64,000 bases of DNA, taken from contig NZ_JBHRSA010000009.1 in the NCBI RefSeq assembly GCF_042643145.1, forward strand, positions 1 to 64,000. Direction: 5' to 3'. Below, one piece after another: positions 41,202 to 50,372 of the stretch. The number at the start of each line of letters is the position of its first letter. The stretch's first letter is position 1. The stretch comes from Virgibacillus_O xinjiangensis (GTDB lineage: Bacteria > Bacillota > Bacilli > Bacillales > Amphibacillaceae). The translations under genes were made by a program, and so were the position numbers. The notes beneath the pieces are model-generated. The model saw nothing but the letters and a program-made list of their open reading frames with translations. It ran no database searches and was not told where the DNA came from.

Positions 41202-43031
41202 TTATCCCAGTTTCGATCTTTTCGCTGCTTTTTCACGCTCATTCTTATTCAATATTTTCTTCCGCAAGCGGATCGTCTCTGGTGTAACTTCACAATATTC
41301 ATCATCATCCAGGTACTCGATTGCTTCCTCCAAGGACATGTCACGGTTTTTCTTGATGACACTTGTTTGGTCTTTGGTAGCAGAACGAACGTTGGTCAAA
41401 TGCTTTTCCTTCGTGATGTTCACAGTAAGATCATTTTCCCGGTTATGCTCACCGACAATCATCCCAGCATAAACCTCTGTACCAGGTTCAACAAAAATGA
41501 CACCACGGTCCTCCAGCTGCATGATACCATAGGTGGATGCTTTCCCGTTCTCGAGAGAAACAAGCACACCTTCACGCCTTCCGCCTACCTGCCCTTTGAC
41601 AAGGGGCTCATAGGCATCGAACGTATGGTTGATGATGCCATAGCCACGGGTTTGGGACATGAATTCCGTCGAGTACCCCAGCAGACCGCGGGAAGGGACT
41701 TTGAATTCCAGCCGGACCTGTCCATTCCCTTGATTGACCATATCGAGCATTTCGCCTTTACGTGCTCCCAGGGATTCCATAACTGCTCCTGTATAATCTT
41801 CAGGAACATCTACTTGCACTCGCTCTACTGGTTCGCATTTCACCCCATCAATTTCCTTGATGATGACCTGCGGTTTGGAAAGCTGCAACTCATAACCTTC
41901 CCTGCGCATATTTTCAATCAGAATGGAAAGATGGAGTTCCCCTCTGCCAGATACGGTCCAGGCATCCGGAGTTTCCGTCGGGTCCACTCGTAAACTTACA
42001 TCTGTTTCCAACTGCTTCATGAGGCGTTCTTCTATTTTTCGGGCAGTTATATACTTTCCTTCTCGACCAGCAAATGGACTATTATTCACAAGGAAGGTCA
42101 TTTGCAAGGTTGGCTCATCGATGCGGAGCCACGGCAGTCCTTCCGGATGGTCCGGCGGGCAGATGGTTTCCCCGACATTAAGGTCTTCCATACCGGCGAG
42201 TGCTACGATATCCCCAGCCTGAGCCTCTGTAATTTCCTTCCGCTTCAAGCCGATGAAACCAAACAGTTTACTGATACGGAAGGATTTCTCAGTTCCATCC
42301 TTTTTCAGAACGACCACTTGGTCTCCGACTTTCATGGTCCCCCGTACGACACGACCTACGCCAATTCGGCCTACATAGTCATTATAGTCCAGCAAAGTGA
42401 CCTGGAATTGCAGCGGCTCATCCTTTGTATCTTTCGGTGCAGGGATATGATCCAAGATTGTAGTGAAAATAGGATCCATCGTCTCCTGCTGATCTTCTGG
42501 TTCTTCACCACTTGTCCCATTCAACGCGGAGGCATAGACAACTGGGAACTCCAGCTGTTCATCATCAGCTCCCAGCTCGATGAATAAATCAAGAACCTCA
42601 TCCACTACTTCGGTCGGCCGTGCATTTGGCCGGTCTATTTTATTCAATACGACAATAGGAGTCAGTTTCTGTTCCAACGCCTTCTTCAATACGAAACGCG
42701 TCTGCGGCATGGTTCCCTCGTAAGCATCGACTACCAGGGCCACCCCGTCGACCATTTTCATGATCCTCTCAACTTCTCCTCCAAAATCAGCATGTCCAGG
42801 TGTATCCAATATATTAATGGTTGTATCTTTATAGTTGATTGCTGTATTCTTTGCCAGGATGGTGATTCCGCGTTCTCGTTCAATGTCGCCAGAATCCATA
42901 GCTCGTTCGTCTACTTGCTCGTTCTCACGGAAAGTGCCAGAGTATTTCAGCATCTGGTCAACCAGCGTGGTTTTTCCATGGTCAACGTGGGCAATGATTG
43001 CAATGTTACGAATATCTTCTCTTAATTGCAT
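41202..43031 (-). CDS. typA: Translational GTPase TypA/BipA
   Basis: A 609-residue ribosome-binding GTPase of the EF-G family. The G motifs AHVDHGKTTLVDQ, DTPGHADFGGEV and NKIDRP are present, with the BipA-specific C-terminal domain. It acts in late large-subunit assembly and stress adaptation. Start ATG 43031 with GAGGAG 10 nt upstream; the frame extends 15 codons further. Confidence 0.95.
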   Translation of the reverse strand: MQLREDIRNIAIIAHVDHGKTTLVDQMLKYSGTFRENEQVDERAMDSGDIERERGITILAKNTAINYKDTTINILDTPGHADFGGEVERIMKMVDGVALVVDAYEGTMPQTRFVLKKALEQKLTPIVVLNKIDRPNARPTEVVDEVLDLFIELGADDEQLEFPVVYASALNGTSGEEPEDQQETMDPIFTTILDHIPAPKDTKDEPLQFQVTLLDYNDYVGRIGVGRVVRGTMKVGDQVVVLKKDGTEKSFRISKLFGFIGLKRKEITEAQAGDIVALAGMEDLNVGETICPPDHPEGLPWLRIDEPTLQMTFLVNNSPFAGREGKYITARKIEERLMKQLETDVSLRVDPTETPDAWTVSGRGELHLSILIENMRREGYELQLSKPQVIIKEIDGVKCEPVERVQVDVPEDYTGAVMESLGARKGEMLDMVNQGNGQVRLEFKVPSRGLLGYSTEFMSQTRGYGIINHTFDAYEPLVKGQVGGRREGVLVSLENGKASTYGIMQLEDRGVIFVEPGTEVYAGMIVGEHNRENDLTVNITKEKHLTNVRSATKDQTSVIKKNRDMSLEEAIEYLDDDEYCEVTPETIRLRKKILNKNEREKAAKRSKLG

Positions 43032-43114
43032 AAATTGTACGCTCCTCTGTAAATAGAGATGATTCAAACCAATCAATTATAACATATTTCCTTCTATAAA
43101 TGTTAAAACATAGA

Positions 43115-44443
43115 CTATTTTCGAAAAGAAACCACGAATTCAGCTCCCCCAAGCGTTGAATTTCCTAGCTGGATGGTTCCTCCCGACTGCTCTACCACAG
43201 CCCGGGCAATGGCCAACCCCAAACCGGTTTCCCCATTCTTCCCTTTAACAAACCTGTGAAAAATATGGGGAGCCATGTCGGCTGGTACTCCTTCTCCATC
43301 ATCCTCGACGCGCAGCTGGACTGCACTTCCACTTCTTCGAGCTTCAACCCTTACTGTTGTATGCGCATGGCGAACTCCATTAAAGACAAGATTCAGCATG
43401 GCCTGCAGCAATTTTTCTTCATCTGCCATAATGGAAAGCCCCTCATCGGCGTGGTGGATCAACGTTATTCCACGCTCATTTGCAATGGGAAGTGCTCGAT
43501 CGCTCACGCGTTCCAACAAGAGACCAAGATCGACCTCCACCTCATCATACACCTCCGGCGCACTGTCCAGTTTCGCCAAAAGGGTCATTTCATTAATGAT
43601 TGATTTCAAACGGCTGACCTCTGTCACCATTACTTCCAGCCCTTTCTCTTTATCATTTTCATCAAAAATGCCGTCTTTTATCCCTTCTGCGTAACCTTGG
43701 ATCGTCATTAAAGGGGTCTTCAATTCATGACTCGCATTCTGAAAGAAGGCTTGCTGGGAATGGATATATCTCTGAAGCTCCTGGGCCATTTCATAAACAC
43801 TTTGTCCGACTTCTTCAATTTCTCCTGTTGCGTCAATTTCCTCAATCTGGTCAAACTGCCGCTTTTCAATTTTCTTCATCTGCCATTTCAGACGGGTAAG
43901 AGGCGTAACCAGACGATTGGTCAGGAAATAGCTGATCGCCACTGCAATTGCAGCTCCTATCAGGAAGACGACAGCGATTAAAAAGATGAAGTCCTGCTGA
44001 ACAGCCGAGATATCGCTCATGGGTGTCAGAAGGATCAGTTCAAGCCCGAGGGATTCGGGATAAAAGAGAATCCTTGAGGTAACAAAATTACTGCCACCAA
44101 ACTCCCATAAAGCCTCCGTATCATCGGAGAAATCATTTGTCCGGTAAAATCCCTCCGCAATATCCTCTGACATGGTCGAAAATAATACGGCATCCTGGTT
44201 TCTGTCGTAAAGGAACAATTGAAGGTCCTGCTGCTCCAGAACTTCATTGAAGTTTTGGATATTCATGCTTCCATACTGGTCTGTCATAAGGTTGACGATA
44301 ATTTCGCCACTTTGCTCCAACTGCCGGCGTTCATCCTCAATCAGAAGATCCAGGATGAGAGAATAGATGACGATGCTAGCTATCCCCATGATGAGGACCA
44401 GCAGTGTAGTGAATGCGATGTTCAACTGATGTTGCAGCTTCAT
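43115..44443 (-). CDS. cssS: Sensor kinase CssS (secretion stress)
   Basis: A 442-residue membrane histidine kinase. TM1 (about 8-30) and TM2 (about 150-172) flank an extracytoplasmic sensor domain of about 120 residues, then HAMP, HisKA with QNASHELKTPLMTI, and HATPase with NLVFNGVRHAH, EDDGEGVP and GETGLGLAIA. It sits beside cssR with htrB divergent, as cssRS-htrB in B. subtilis. CssS senses misfolded exported proteins at the membrane face. Starts 2 nt after the cssR stop. Confidence 0.85.
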   Translation of the reverse strand: MKLQHQLNIAFTTLLVLIMGIASIVIYSLILDLLIEDERRQLEQSGEIIVNLMTDQYGSMNIQNFNEVLEQQDLQLFLYDRNQDAVLFSTMSEDIAEGFYRTNDFSDDTEALWEFGGSNFVTSRILFYPESLGLELILLTPMSDISAVQQDFIFLIAVVFLIGAAIAVAISYFLTNRLVTPLTRLKWQMKKIEKRQFDQIEEIDATGEIEEVGQSVYEMAQELQRYIHSQQAFFQNASHELKTPLMTIQGYAEGIKDGIFDENDKEKGLEVMVTEVSRLKSIINEMTLLAKLDSAPEVYDEVEVDLGLLLERVSDRALPIANERGITLIHHADEGLSIMADEEKLLQAMLNLVFNGVRHAHTTVRVEARRSGSAVQLRVEDDGEGVPADMAPHIFHRFVKGKNGETGLGLAIARAVVEQSGGTIQLGNSTLGGAEFVVSFRK

Positions 44444-44445
44444 CG

Positions 44446-45132
44446 CTAATCCTCGTCCCTGCGAAGCCTATAGCCATATCCCCAGACGGTTTCCAGAGGC
44501 AAATCAGCAAGTTTCTTACGTATCCGCTTAACAAGATCATCTACCGCACGATCACTTCCGAAATAGTCATTTCCCCACACTTTGGTCAATAATTCCTCAC
44601 GGGAAAAAGCCCGGTTGATATTCTCCGCGAACAACAGCAGCATATCGAATTCCTTCGTCGTGACCTCCTGCTCTCTTCCGTTCCAAAACAGGCGCCGCTC
44701 ATTTCTATAAATCAGGAGCTTCCCAGCCTGAATCCTGTCATGGACCATATCATCCCTCCGCACGGCAGGCTGGGCTCTTTTGAACAGCCGCTTCACCCTT
44801 GCCACCAGCTCCCTTGGGCTGAAAGGCTTGGTGAGATAATCGTCTCCCCCTAATTCCAGACCAAGTATCTTATCAATTTCCTCATCCTTTGCGGAAATGA
44901 TAATTATCGGAACATCGCTCTCTTCCCTGATTTTTTTACAAAATTCATAACCATCCATTCCAGGAAGCATAATATCCAGTATCCACATGGTAGGTGGGTC
45001 CTCTTTCCATAAATCCCACGCCGCTTCAGCCGACTCTATTACAGATACCTTGTACCCTTCCTTTTTCAAATAAGCGGAAACGATATTTTGGATATTCTGG
45101 TCGTCTTCCACTACCCCTATGTATTCGTTCAT
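44446..45132 (-). CDS. cssR: Response regulator CssR
   Basis: A 228-residue OmpR-family regulator, receiver Asp53 in MWILDIMLPG and Lys in YLTKPF, then a winged helix (VTTKEFDMLLLFAENI, RAVDDLVKRIRKK). AGGTGATGAAAG precedes the ATG. By context it should activate the divergent htrB promoter, which has a poor -35. Confidence 0.86.
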   Translation of the reverse strand: MNEYIGVVEDDQNIQNIVSAYLKKEGYKVSVIESAEAAWDLWKEDPPTMWILDIMLPGMDGYEFCKKIREESDVPIIIISAKDEEIDKILGLELGGDDYLTKPFSPRELVARVKRLFKRAQPAVRRDDMVHDRIQAGKLLIYRNERRLFWNGREQEVTTKEFDMLLLFAENINRAFSREELLTKVWGNDYFGSDRAVDDLVKRIRKKLADLPLETVWGYGYRLRRDED

Positions 45133-45227
45133 CTTTCATCACCTCGCACATATTCCTTTCCATCTTACCATAATTCTTTTACACATTTTTTCCACATTTT
45201 TACCGAATCTATCCTAACAGGGCGTTT

Positions 45228-45233
45228 TATACT
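45228..45233 (+). promoter_or_regulatory. -10 element of htrB
   Basis: TATACT with only GAATCT in the -35 position (45205-45210), so an activator is likely. Upstream are two copies of the half site TTTT(A/C)CACATTTTT (45178-45203), candidate CssR boxes. Confidence 0.45.
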
Positions 45234-45269
45234 ATGAATATACAAGGACATAGAAAGGGTGGATGAATC

Positions 45270-46580
45270 ATGAAAGATTTCGACCATGAACGTTCATTTG
45301 ACCATACAGAAGAAAACAGTGATTCCATGCAGAAACAGCCGGAAAGGGATGCTTCTGGCGAAGAGCAGGTACAGGCAGAAAGCTATGTCCAACCCACCAC
45401 AAAGGACCACGATAAACAGCCGAGTCGATTTTCCGGAAAAAATGCCTTGGTCGGCGGAGTTATAGGAGGAGCTCTCTCTGCACTTGCCGTTGCCCTCTTG
45501 TTCCTGTTTGTCATCATGCCTTCTGGTGCCTCAGGAAATAACCAAACCGGCAATAATGAGGTCCCCGCAACTTCCATGGTTGAAAATATATCCAGCGAAA
45601 ATGCCGCAACATCTGAAAACATCAGTGAAACGGCAGAAGCAGTGGTTGGCATCGTCAACCTCCAACAACAGAATGTGTGGACAGACAGCCAGGAATCTGG
45701 GGCGGGTTCCGGCATCGTTTATAAGAAAGAGAATGGGAAAGCATATGTTGTGACCAATCATCATGTAGTAGAAGGTGCCGAAGAACTCGAAGTAGTCCTC
45801 AATGACGAGGAGAGGGTGTCGGCAAAGATTCTCGGTTCAGACGCATTGACCGACTTAGCTGTATTGGAAATTGACGGCTCCCATATAAATACAGTGGCCA
45901 GCCTCGGTTCCTCAACAGAGTTAAAGGTTGGTGAACCGGTCATGGCAATTGGGAATCCGCTTGGCCTGGAGTTTGCAAACACGGTAACCCAAGGGATTAT
46001 CAGCGGCATGAACAGGTCTGTCAGTGTAGATACCAATAGCGATGGAAGGGCTGACTGGGTGACAGAGGTACTGCAAACAGATGCCGCCATCAATCCAGGT
46101 AACAGTGGCGGTGCCCTAGTAGATGCGGATGGAAAAGTGATCGGCATCAATTCCATGAAAATAGCCAGCCAGAAAGTAGAAAGCATCGGGTTCGCCATAC
46201 CGATCGATGAAGCATTGCCGATTATGGAAGAACTTCGGACAAATGGAGAAATTGTGCGTCCCCTCATCGGTATAACGACCGCTTCCATGAATCAAGTTCC
46301 ACCTCAAGTCATGTATGAGTTGAACCTGCCGGAAGATGTAGAAGGCGGAATGGTGATTGCGGAAGTGCAAGATGGATCGGCTGCCGACAAAGCTGGATTA
46401 CAACGATTTGATGTCATCACCGCTATCAACGGAAATAAGGTCACCTCCATCTTGGAACTGAGACAGTACCTGTATTCAGAGGCCTCTATTGGTGAAACAG
46501 TTGAAGTCGAATTCTACCGGGACGGAACCAAAAAGACATTGAACCTTGAGCTGGAAGCCCGCGAAGACAATCAGATATAA
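45270..46580 (+). CDS. htrB: HtrA-family membrane serine protease (HtrB/YvtA-like)
   Basis: A 436-residue quality-control protease anchored by one TM helix (about 60-82), with an acidic cytoplasmic N-terminus. Trypsin-like domain with His165 (TNHHVV), Asp195 (LTDLAVL) and Ser279 (GNSGGAL), then one PDZ domain (about 325-430). It degrades or refolds exported proteins at the outer membrane face. Divergent from cssRS, its expected regulators. A hairpin terminator follows. Confidence 0.95.
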   Translation: MKDFDHERSFDHTEENSDSMQKQPERDASGEEQVQAESYVQPTTKDHDKQPSRFSGKNALVGGVIGGALSALAVALLFLFVIMPSGASGNNQTGNNEVPATSMVENISSENAATSENISETAEAVVGIVNLQQQNVWTDSQESGAGSGIVYKKENGKAYVVTNHHVVEGAEELEVVLNDEERVSAKILGSDALTDLAVLEIDGSHINTVASLGSSTELKVGEPVMAIGNPLGLEFANTVTQGIISGMNRSVSVDTNSDGRADWVTEVLQTDAAINPGNSGGALVDADGKVIGINSMKIASQKVESIGFAIPIDEALPIMEELRTNGEIVRPLIGITTASMNQVPPQVMYELNLPEDVEGGMVIAEVQDGSAADKAGLQRFDVITAINGNKVTSILELRQYLYSEASIGETVEVEFYRDGTKKTLNLELEAREDNQI

Positions 46581-46584
46581 AAGC

Positions 46585-46627
46585 GAAGCACCACCCATGC
46601 AGAAAGGCATGGATGGTGCTTCTATCT
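46585..46627. terminator. Terminator after htrB
   Basis: GAAGCACCACCCATGC / GCATGGATGGTGCTTC stem with a 6-nt loop then TATCTTT. Between convergent htrB and the yteA-like gene. Confidence 0.85.
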
Positions 46628-46651
46628 TTAGAAACATCTCTTATATGAGGA

Positions 46652-47332
46652 TTAATCGTCCTGCCGGTCCAGCTCTTCTTCATATTTATTATGGTGGAAA
46701 GAAGGTCCTGTATAGCTGCCATCGATATCAGCTGACAGCCATCCTTCCAAATCCTCTGCTCCCCCGGTATTTTCCTCGTTGTTCGGAAACATTTCCTCAT
46801 AGTTTTCTTTGTCGCCATAGAAATCCGAAGGGGATTCCGAAGTTCCATACCTGCTCACATCCTGCCAAGAATCCTCTGCATCATAATTCACCTGCTCTTC
46901 ATCGGTGGTTTCATCCGGATTGATATTCGGGCTGAATACCCCCTCTTCAACTGTCCTGGCACTTTCAAATGTATTGTCTGTAGCATGCTGCACACATCTA
47001 TCCGTCGTAGGTACAGCCATCAGCCGCTCAAAAGGAATATCTTCTCCGCATTTGCTGCAGATTCCGTAAGTCCCCTGATCGATGGCATTCAATGCTTCAT
47101 TGATTTCTTCCAGTTCTTTCTCAGCATGTTCATTCAGCGCAATATCCTTTTCCCTTTCATATAATTCCGTACCGAAATCACCGGGATGATTATCATAATT
47201 GGATAATTCACTCATTGATTCTTTGACCGCTTCCAGTGAATTTCCAAAGTGGTCTTCTACATGGGGAATCAATTCATTTTGTCGGTTCAATAGCGCGGCT
47301 TTGCACTGTTCCATCTGGTCGGTCGTGATCAT
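46652..47332 (-). CDS. YteA-like TraR/DksA-family zinc-finger protein
   Basis: A 226-residue protein of the YteA family: an N-terminal helical region, then a DksA-type finger GICSKCGEDIPFERLMAVP with CTDRC-like completion (Cys-X2-Cys and a further Cys/His pair). The C-terminal 100 residues are acidic and Gly/Asp/Glu rich. B. subtilis YteA is sporulation-related; the link to RNA polymerase is inferred. Start ATG 47332, 9 nt after GGAGG; the earlier ATG touches the ribosome site. Confidence 0.82.
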   Translation of the reverse strand: MITTDQMEQCKAALLNRQNELIPHVEDHFGNSLEAVKESMSELSNYDNHPGDFGTELYEREKDIALNEHAEKELEEINEALNAIDQGTYGICSKCGEDIPFERLMAVPTTDRCVQHATDNTFESARTVEEGVFSPNINPDETTDEEQVNYDAEDSWQDVSRYGTSESPSDFYGDKENYEEMFPNNEENTGGAEDLEGWLSADIDGSYTGPSFHHNKYEEELDRQDD

Positions 47333-47396
47333 AGAGATCATCCTCCATTAAATAGTATGCTACTTATACTATGTGTAAAAGCCGTGTATTGATTCT

Positions 47397-47843
47397 TTAG
47401 GAGCGTTCCCAAATCATGTCAATATGAGGAATATTATCCTCCAAATACATCTCGGAAGCCTGACGGAATCCCAAAGACATATAAAATTGTTTCAAATATT
47501 CCTGAGCCATAATATGAATGCTATCCTCTGACCAGACCTCCGTTATGTATGCCATCGCTCTTTTCATTACTTCTTTGCCATAGCCTTTGCCACGGTGTTT
47601 CTCCGCTACCATCACCCGGCCAATGGATGGATGTTCAAATTTGCTCCCTGCTGGAAGGAGTCGGACCAGCGCTGCCGGTTCCCCCTTTATATCCAAGTAG
47701 CAATGGACCGCCTTTTGGTCGTAATCATCCAATTCCGGATAGGGACAATCTTGTTCCACCACGAAGACCTCCACCCTAGCTTTCAATAGGTTGTATAACT
47801 CATTATTGCTGAGCTCATTAAATTTTCGATAATGCCATTCCAA
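47397..47843 (-). CDS. GNAT acetyltransferase, ElaA type
   Basis: A 148-residue N-acetyltransferase. ARVEVFVVEQDCPYPELDDYD near the N-terminus is the ElaA hallmark, and GRVMVAEKHRGKGYGKEV is the acetyl-CoA loop. Substrate unknown. Confidence 0.88.
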   Translation of the reverse strand: MEWHYRKFNELSNNELYNLLKARVEVFVVEQDCPYPELDDYDQKAVHCYLDIKGEPAALVRLLPAGSKFEHPSIGRVMVAEKHRGKGYGKEVMKRAMAYITEVWSEDSIHIMAQEYLKQFYMSLGFRQASEMYLEDNIPHIDMIWERS

Positions 47844-47979
47844 CCTTACTCTCTCCTTTTTATTTTAACTATAGCAGACCCCGCAAATTTGTAGAAGGGC
47901 CGTTAAAATTTCTTCCCTTAAGAGGAATCAGCCCACTTTTTGTCGAAATAGTTGGTAAAAGAAAAAGGAGGAATCCTCT

Positions 47980-48873
47980 TTGCAACAGGAACAGAATAGG
48001 ACAATCGGGTTTATCGGCACCGGTGTAATGGGCCGAAGCATGGCTAAGAACCTCTTGAAATCAGGTTATTCTATGAACATATTCACGAGAACCAAAGAAA
48101 AGGCACAGGAGCTCATCGAACTAGGAGCCGCTTGGAAAGAAAGTATTGAAGGAGTAGCAAGGGATTCAGATGTCGTAATCACCATGGTCGGCTATCCGAG
48201 GGACGTGGAAGAAGTTTATTTTGGCGAGGGAGGTATTCTGCTACATGCCTCCTCTGGTACATATGTCGTTGATATGACTACCTCTAAGCCGGCGCTTGCA
48301 GAGGAAATTTTTGAAAAAGCAAAAGCTAAGGGTGTAGAAGCACTGGATGCCCCAGTATCTGGAGGCGATGTAGGTGCCAAAAACGGAAAACTTGCCATTA
48401 TGGTAGGTGGAGACCAAGAAGCATATTACAAGCTCTTGCCTGTTTTTGAAGTAATGGGAGATAACATCATCCTGCAGGGAGGCGCAGGAGCAGGACAGCA
48501 TACCAAACTGGCGAACCAGATTACGATAGCTTCGAACATGGTAGGTGTGTGTGAAGCCATTTCCTATGCCCGAAAAGCCGGCCTGGACGCAGAACGTGTG
48601 TTGGATAGTATTACTACTGGTGCAGCTGGCAGCTTCTCCTTATCCAAACTGGGACCGAGGATGCTGAAAGGAGACTATGCACCAGGCTTTTATGTCAAAC
48701 ATTTCATCAAGGACATGACCATTGCTTTGGAAGCTGCAGAGGAAATGGGGCTGTCGACGCCAGGCCTGTCCCTTTCCCTTGAACTCTACCAGGAGCTTGC
48801 AGAACAAGGGGATAGTGACAGCGGGACCCAGGCATTGATTAAACTCTTTGAGAGAAGTAACTGTTATAGTTAA
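47980..48873 (+). CDS. Beta-hydroxyacid dehydrogenase (3-hydroxyisobutyrate dehydrogenase family)
   Basis: A 297-residue NAD(P)-dependent dehydrogenase. Rossmann site IGFIGTGVMGRSMAKNL, substrate loop DAPVSGGDVGAKNG, and catalytic Lys in GQHTKLANQ. Similar to B. subtilis YkwC. Could act on 3-hydroxyisobutyrate or a related acid. Start is TTG 47980 after AAAGGAGG. Confidence 0.9.
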   Translation: MQQEQNRTIGFIGTGVMGRSMAKNLLKSGYSMNIFTRTKEKAQELIELGAAWKESIEGVARDSDVVITMVGYPRDVEEVYFGEGGILLHASSGTYVVDMTTSKPALAEEIFEKAKAKGVEALDAPVSGGDVGAKNGKLAIMVGGDQEAYYKLLPVFEVMGDNIILQGGAGAGQHTKLANQITIASNMVGVCEAISYARKAGLDAERVLDSITTGAAGSFSLSKLGPRMLKGDYAPGFYVKHFIKDMTIALEAAEEMGLSTPGLSLSLELYQELAEQGDSDSGTQALIKLFERSNCYS

Positions 48874-48886
48874 AAGCCTATAAGAA

Positions 48887-48918
48887 AGAAGCGGCAGATT
48901 ATTTTTTCTGCCGCTTCT
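48887..48918. terminator. Bidirectional terminator with a stop codon in its loop
   Basis: AGAAGCGGCAGA / TCTGCCGCTTCT stem. The stop codon of the minus-strand gene (48899-48901) sits in the loop. Confidence 0.82.
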
Positions 48919-49201
48919 CTATTTCTGCTTGCACTGCAAAAGCAAGATCATCATTTCCGAATAGCTGTAATGCATTCAGAACAGTCTGGTCTGCAATATC
49001 TTCCGACTCATTTTTTGGCACCGCCAATTCAAGCATATCTTGCAGTGTTTGATTTTTGGATTGCCCCGGATAAGCTTTTTCGTAAAGGGTCACAGGGTCC
49101 AATTCATTATTGACACACCATTGTACATAAATCAGGATCATCATCCGTTCTTGATTCTGATAACTTTCAATTACCTTTTTCTCCATTTCGTTTCCGTCCA
49201 A
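48899..49201 (-). CDS. Small hypothetical protein, co-transcribed with a methyltransferase
   Basis: A 100-residue acidic helical protein starting MDGNEMEKKVIESYQNQE. I do not recognise the family. AAAGGTGA sits 6 nt before the TTG start and overlaps the stop of the upstream methyltransferase gene, so translation is coupled. Its stop lies in the terminator loop. Confidence 0.75.
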   Translation of the reverse strand: MDGNEMEKKVIESYQNQERMMILIYVQWCVNNELDPVTLYEKAYPGQSKNQTLQDMLELAVPKNESEDIADQTVLNALQLFGNDDLAFAVQAEIEKRQKK

Positions 49202-49207
49202 TTATAT

Positions 49208-49888
49208 TCACCTTTCTTTCTCCAGCATAAATACCCACATGAAGGTCAAAGCTTGTTTCAGTTCCAATGGCAGCATATGGACATGTTGCTGATCCAATTC
49301 CTGTTTATACACTCCGAAGCCGTCGATATAGTTCATGCCTTCTTCCTCCACCAACTTTTGAAATTCCCAGGGCATCATGGTATTACAGATAACCTTCTCA
49401 CCACGTAGCCGTGAGTAGCTGTTGGTACGGGGAGCTGCCGTCGGCCCTAAAATTCCTGCACATACCTTACCGCCATCTCTGAGCACCCGCCTCATTTCCC
49501 GCAGAGCCGCAAGAGGAGATTCCGTCCATTCCAACACATTTATCGCCATAATAGCGTCATAGCTGCTGTCCAAATAGGGAAGGCTGTTGGCATCCCCCTT
49601 CTGGAAATTGATAAGTCCTCCATTATTCCGCTCTGCTGCGGCGACCATCTCGCCGGATATATCCAGCCCGGAGACGGCAAAACCCGAACGGTACAGCTTT
49701 CTTGAACCATAACCATCTCCACACCCTATATCGAGGACATTGCTTCCTTTGATCCAATGCTTCTCTATGAAGGGAATGATATCCTTTCGACTCCCATCCT
49801 CCCACATCTTCCTGCTGCGGGCCTGCCAAAAGGAAGAACGATCATTCCAGGCAGACTCTGCCTTTTCCTTCCAGTTGAAATCGTCCAT
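49208..49888 (-). CDS. Class I SAM-dependent methyltransferase
   Basis: A 226-residue methyltransferase. SAM motif I is NVLDIGCGDGYGSRKLY (about 50-66), with motif II GLDISGEMV and motif IV-like DAIMAINVLEW. Substrate unknown. Followed at 6 bp by the small hypothetical gene. Confidence 0.86.
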   Translation of the reverse strand: MDDFNWKEKAESAWNDRSSFWQARSRKMWEDGSRKDIIPFIEKHWIKGSNVLDIGCGDGYGSRKLYRSGFAVSGLDISGEMVAAAERNNGGLINFQKGDANSLPYLDSSYDAIMAINVLEWTESPLAALREMRRVLRDGGKVCAGILGPTAAPRTNSYSRLRGEKVICNTMMPWEFQKLVEEEGMNYIDGFGVYKQELDQQHVHMLPLELKQALTFMWVFMLEKER

Positions 49889-49940
49889 TCTACCAGCTCC
49901 TTTCCTTCATTATAAAGTATGATGTGAGAAAGGAAATAAT

Positions 49941-49980
49941 AAAAAAAGGTTTATCCCACCAAGGGGATAAACCTTTTTTA
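49941..49980 (-). terminator. Terminator after the cold-shock gene
   Basis: AAAAAAAGGTTTATCCC / GGGATAAACCTTTTTT stem with a 6-nt loop and poly-T both sides. Confidence 0.9.
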
Positions 49981-49995
49981 TTTCAATCTCTATTA

Positions 49996-50193
49996 TTATA
50001 GAGCAACAACGTTAGCAGCTTGCGGTCCGCGGTTGCCTTCTACGATTTCAAATTCAACGTCTTGGCCTTCTTCAAGCGTTTTGAAACCTTCAGCTTGGAT
50101 TGCTGAGAAGTGTACGAATACATCGTCTCCGTCTTCACGCTCGATGAAACCAAAACCTTTTTCTGCGTTAAACCATTTTACCTTACCAGTCAT
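49996..50193 (-). CDS. Cold-shock protein (CspB/CspD-like)
   Basis: A 65-residue cold-shock domain with RNP1 (KGFGFIERE) and RNP2 (DVFVHFSAI). An RNA chaperone that melts structure in mRNA at low temperature. AAGGAGGTCATTTTAA precedes the ATG. Which Csp paralogue of B. subtilis it equals cannot be told from sequence alone. Confidence 0.95.
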   Translation of the reverse strand: MTGKVKWFNAEKGFGFIEREDGDDVFVHFSAIQAEGFKTLEEGQDVEFEIVEGNRGPQAANVVAL

Positions 50194-50372
50194 TTAAAAT
50201 GACCTCCTTATACAAATATCGTGCAAAGTATAATTGAGTCATAAATACTTTTACACCACTTTGTTAAAGAGATCGTAAAGTATTATTCATCCTTCAATTT
50301 CCTTTTGCTAACCTTACTTTAACCGTTTTGGAGGTAAAATGCAAGCATTTATAAAAATAAATAACATGAATG

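Noticed and set aside
41028..41993. A 321-residue plus-strand frame opposite the BCCT start and typA
   Set aside because: It spans two conserved genes on the other strand and crosses the typA terminator.
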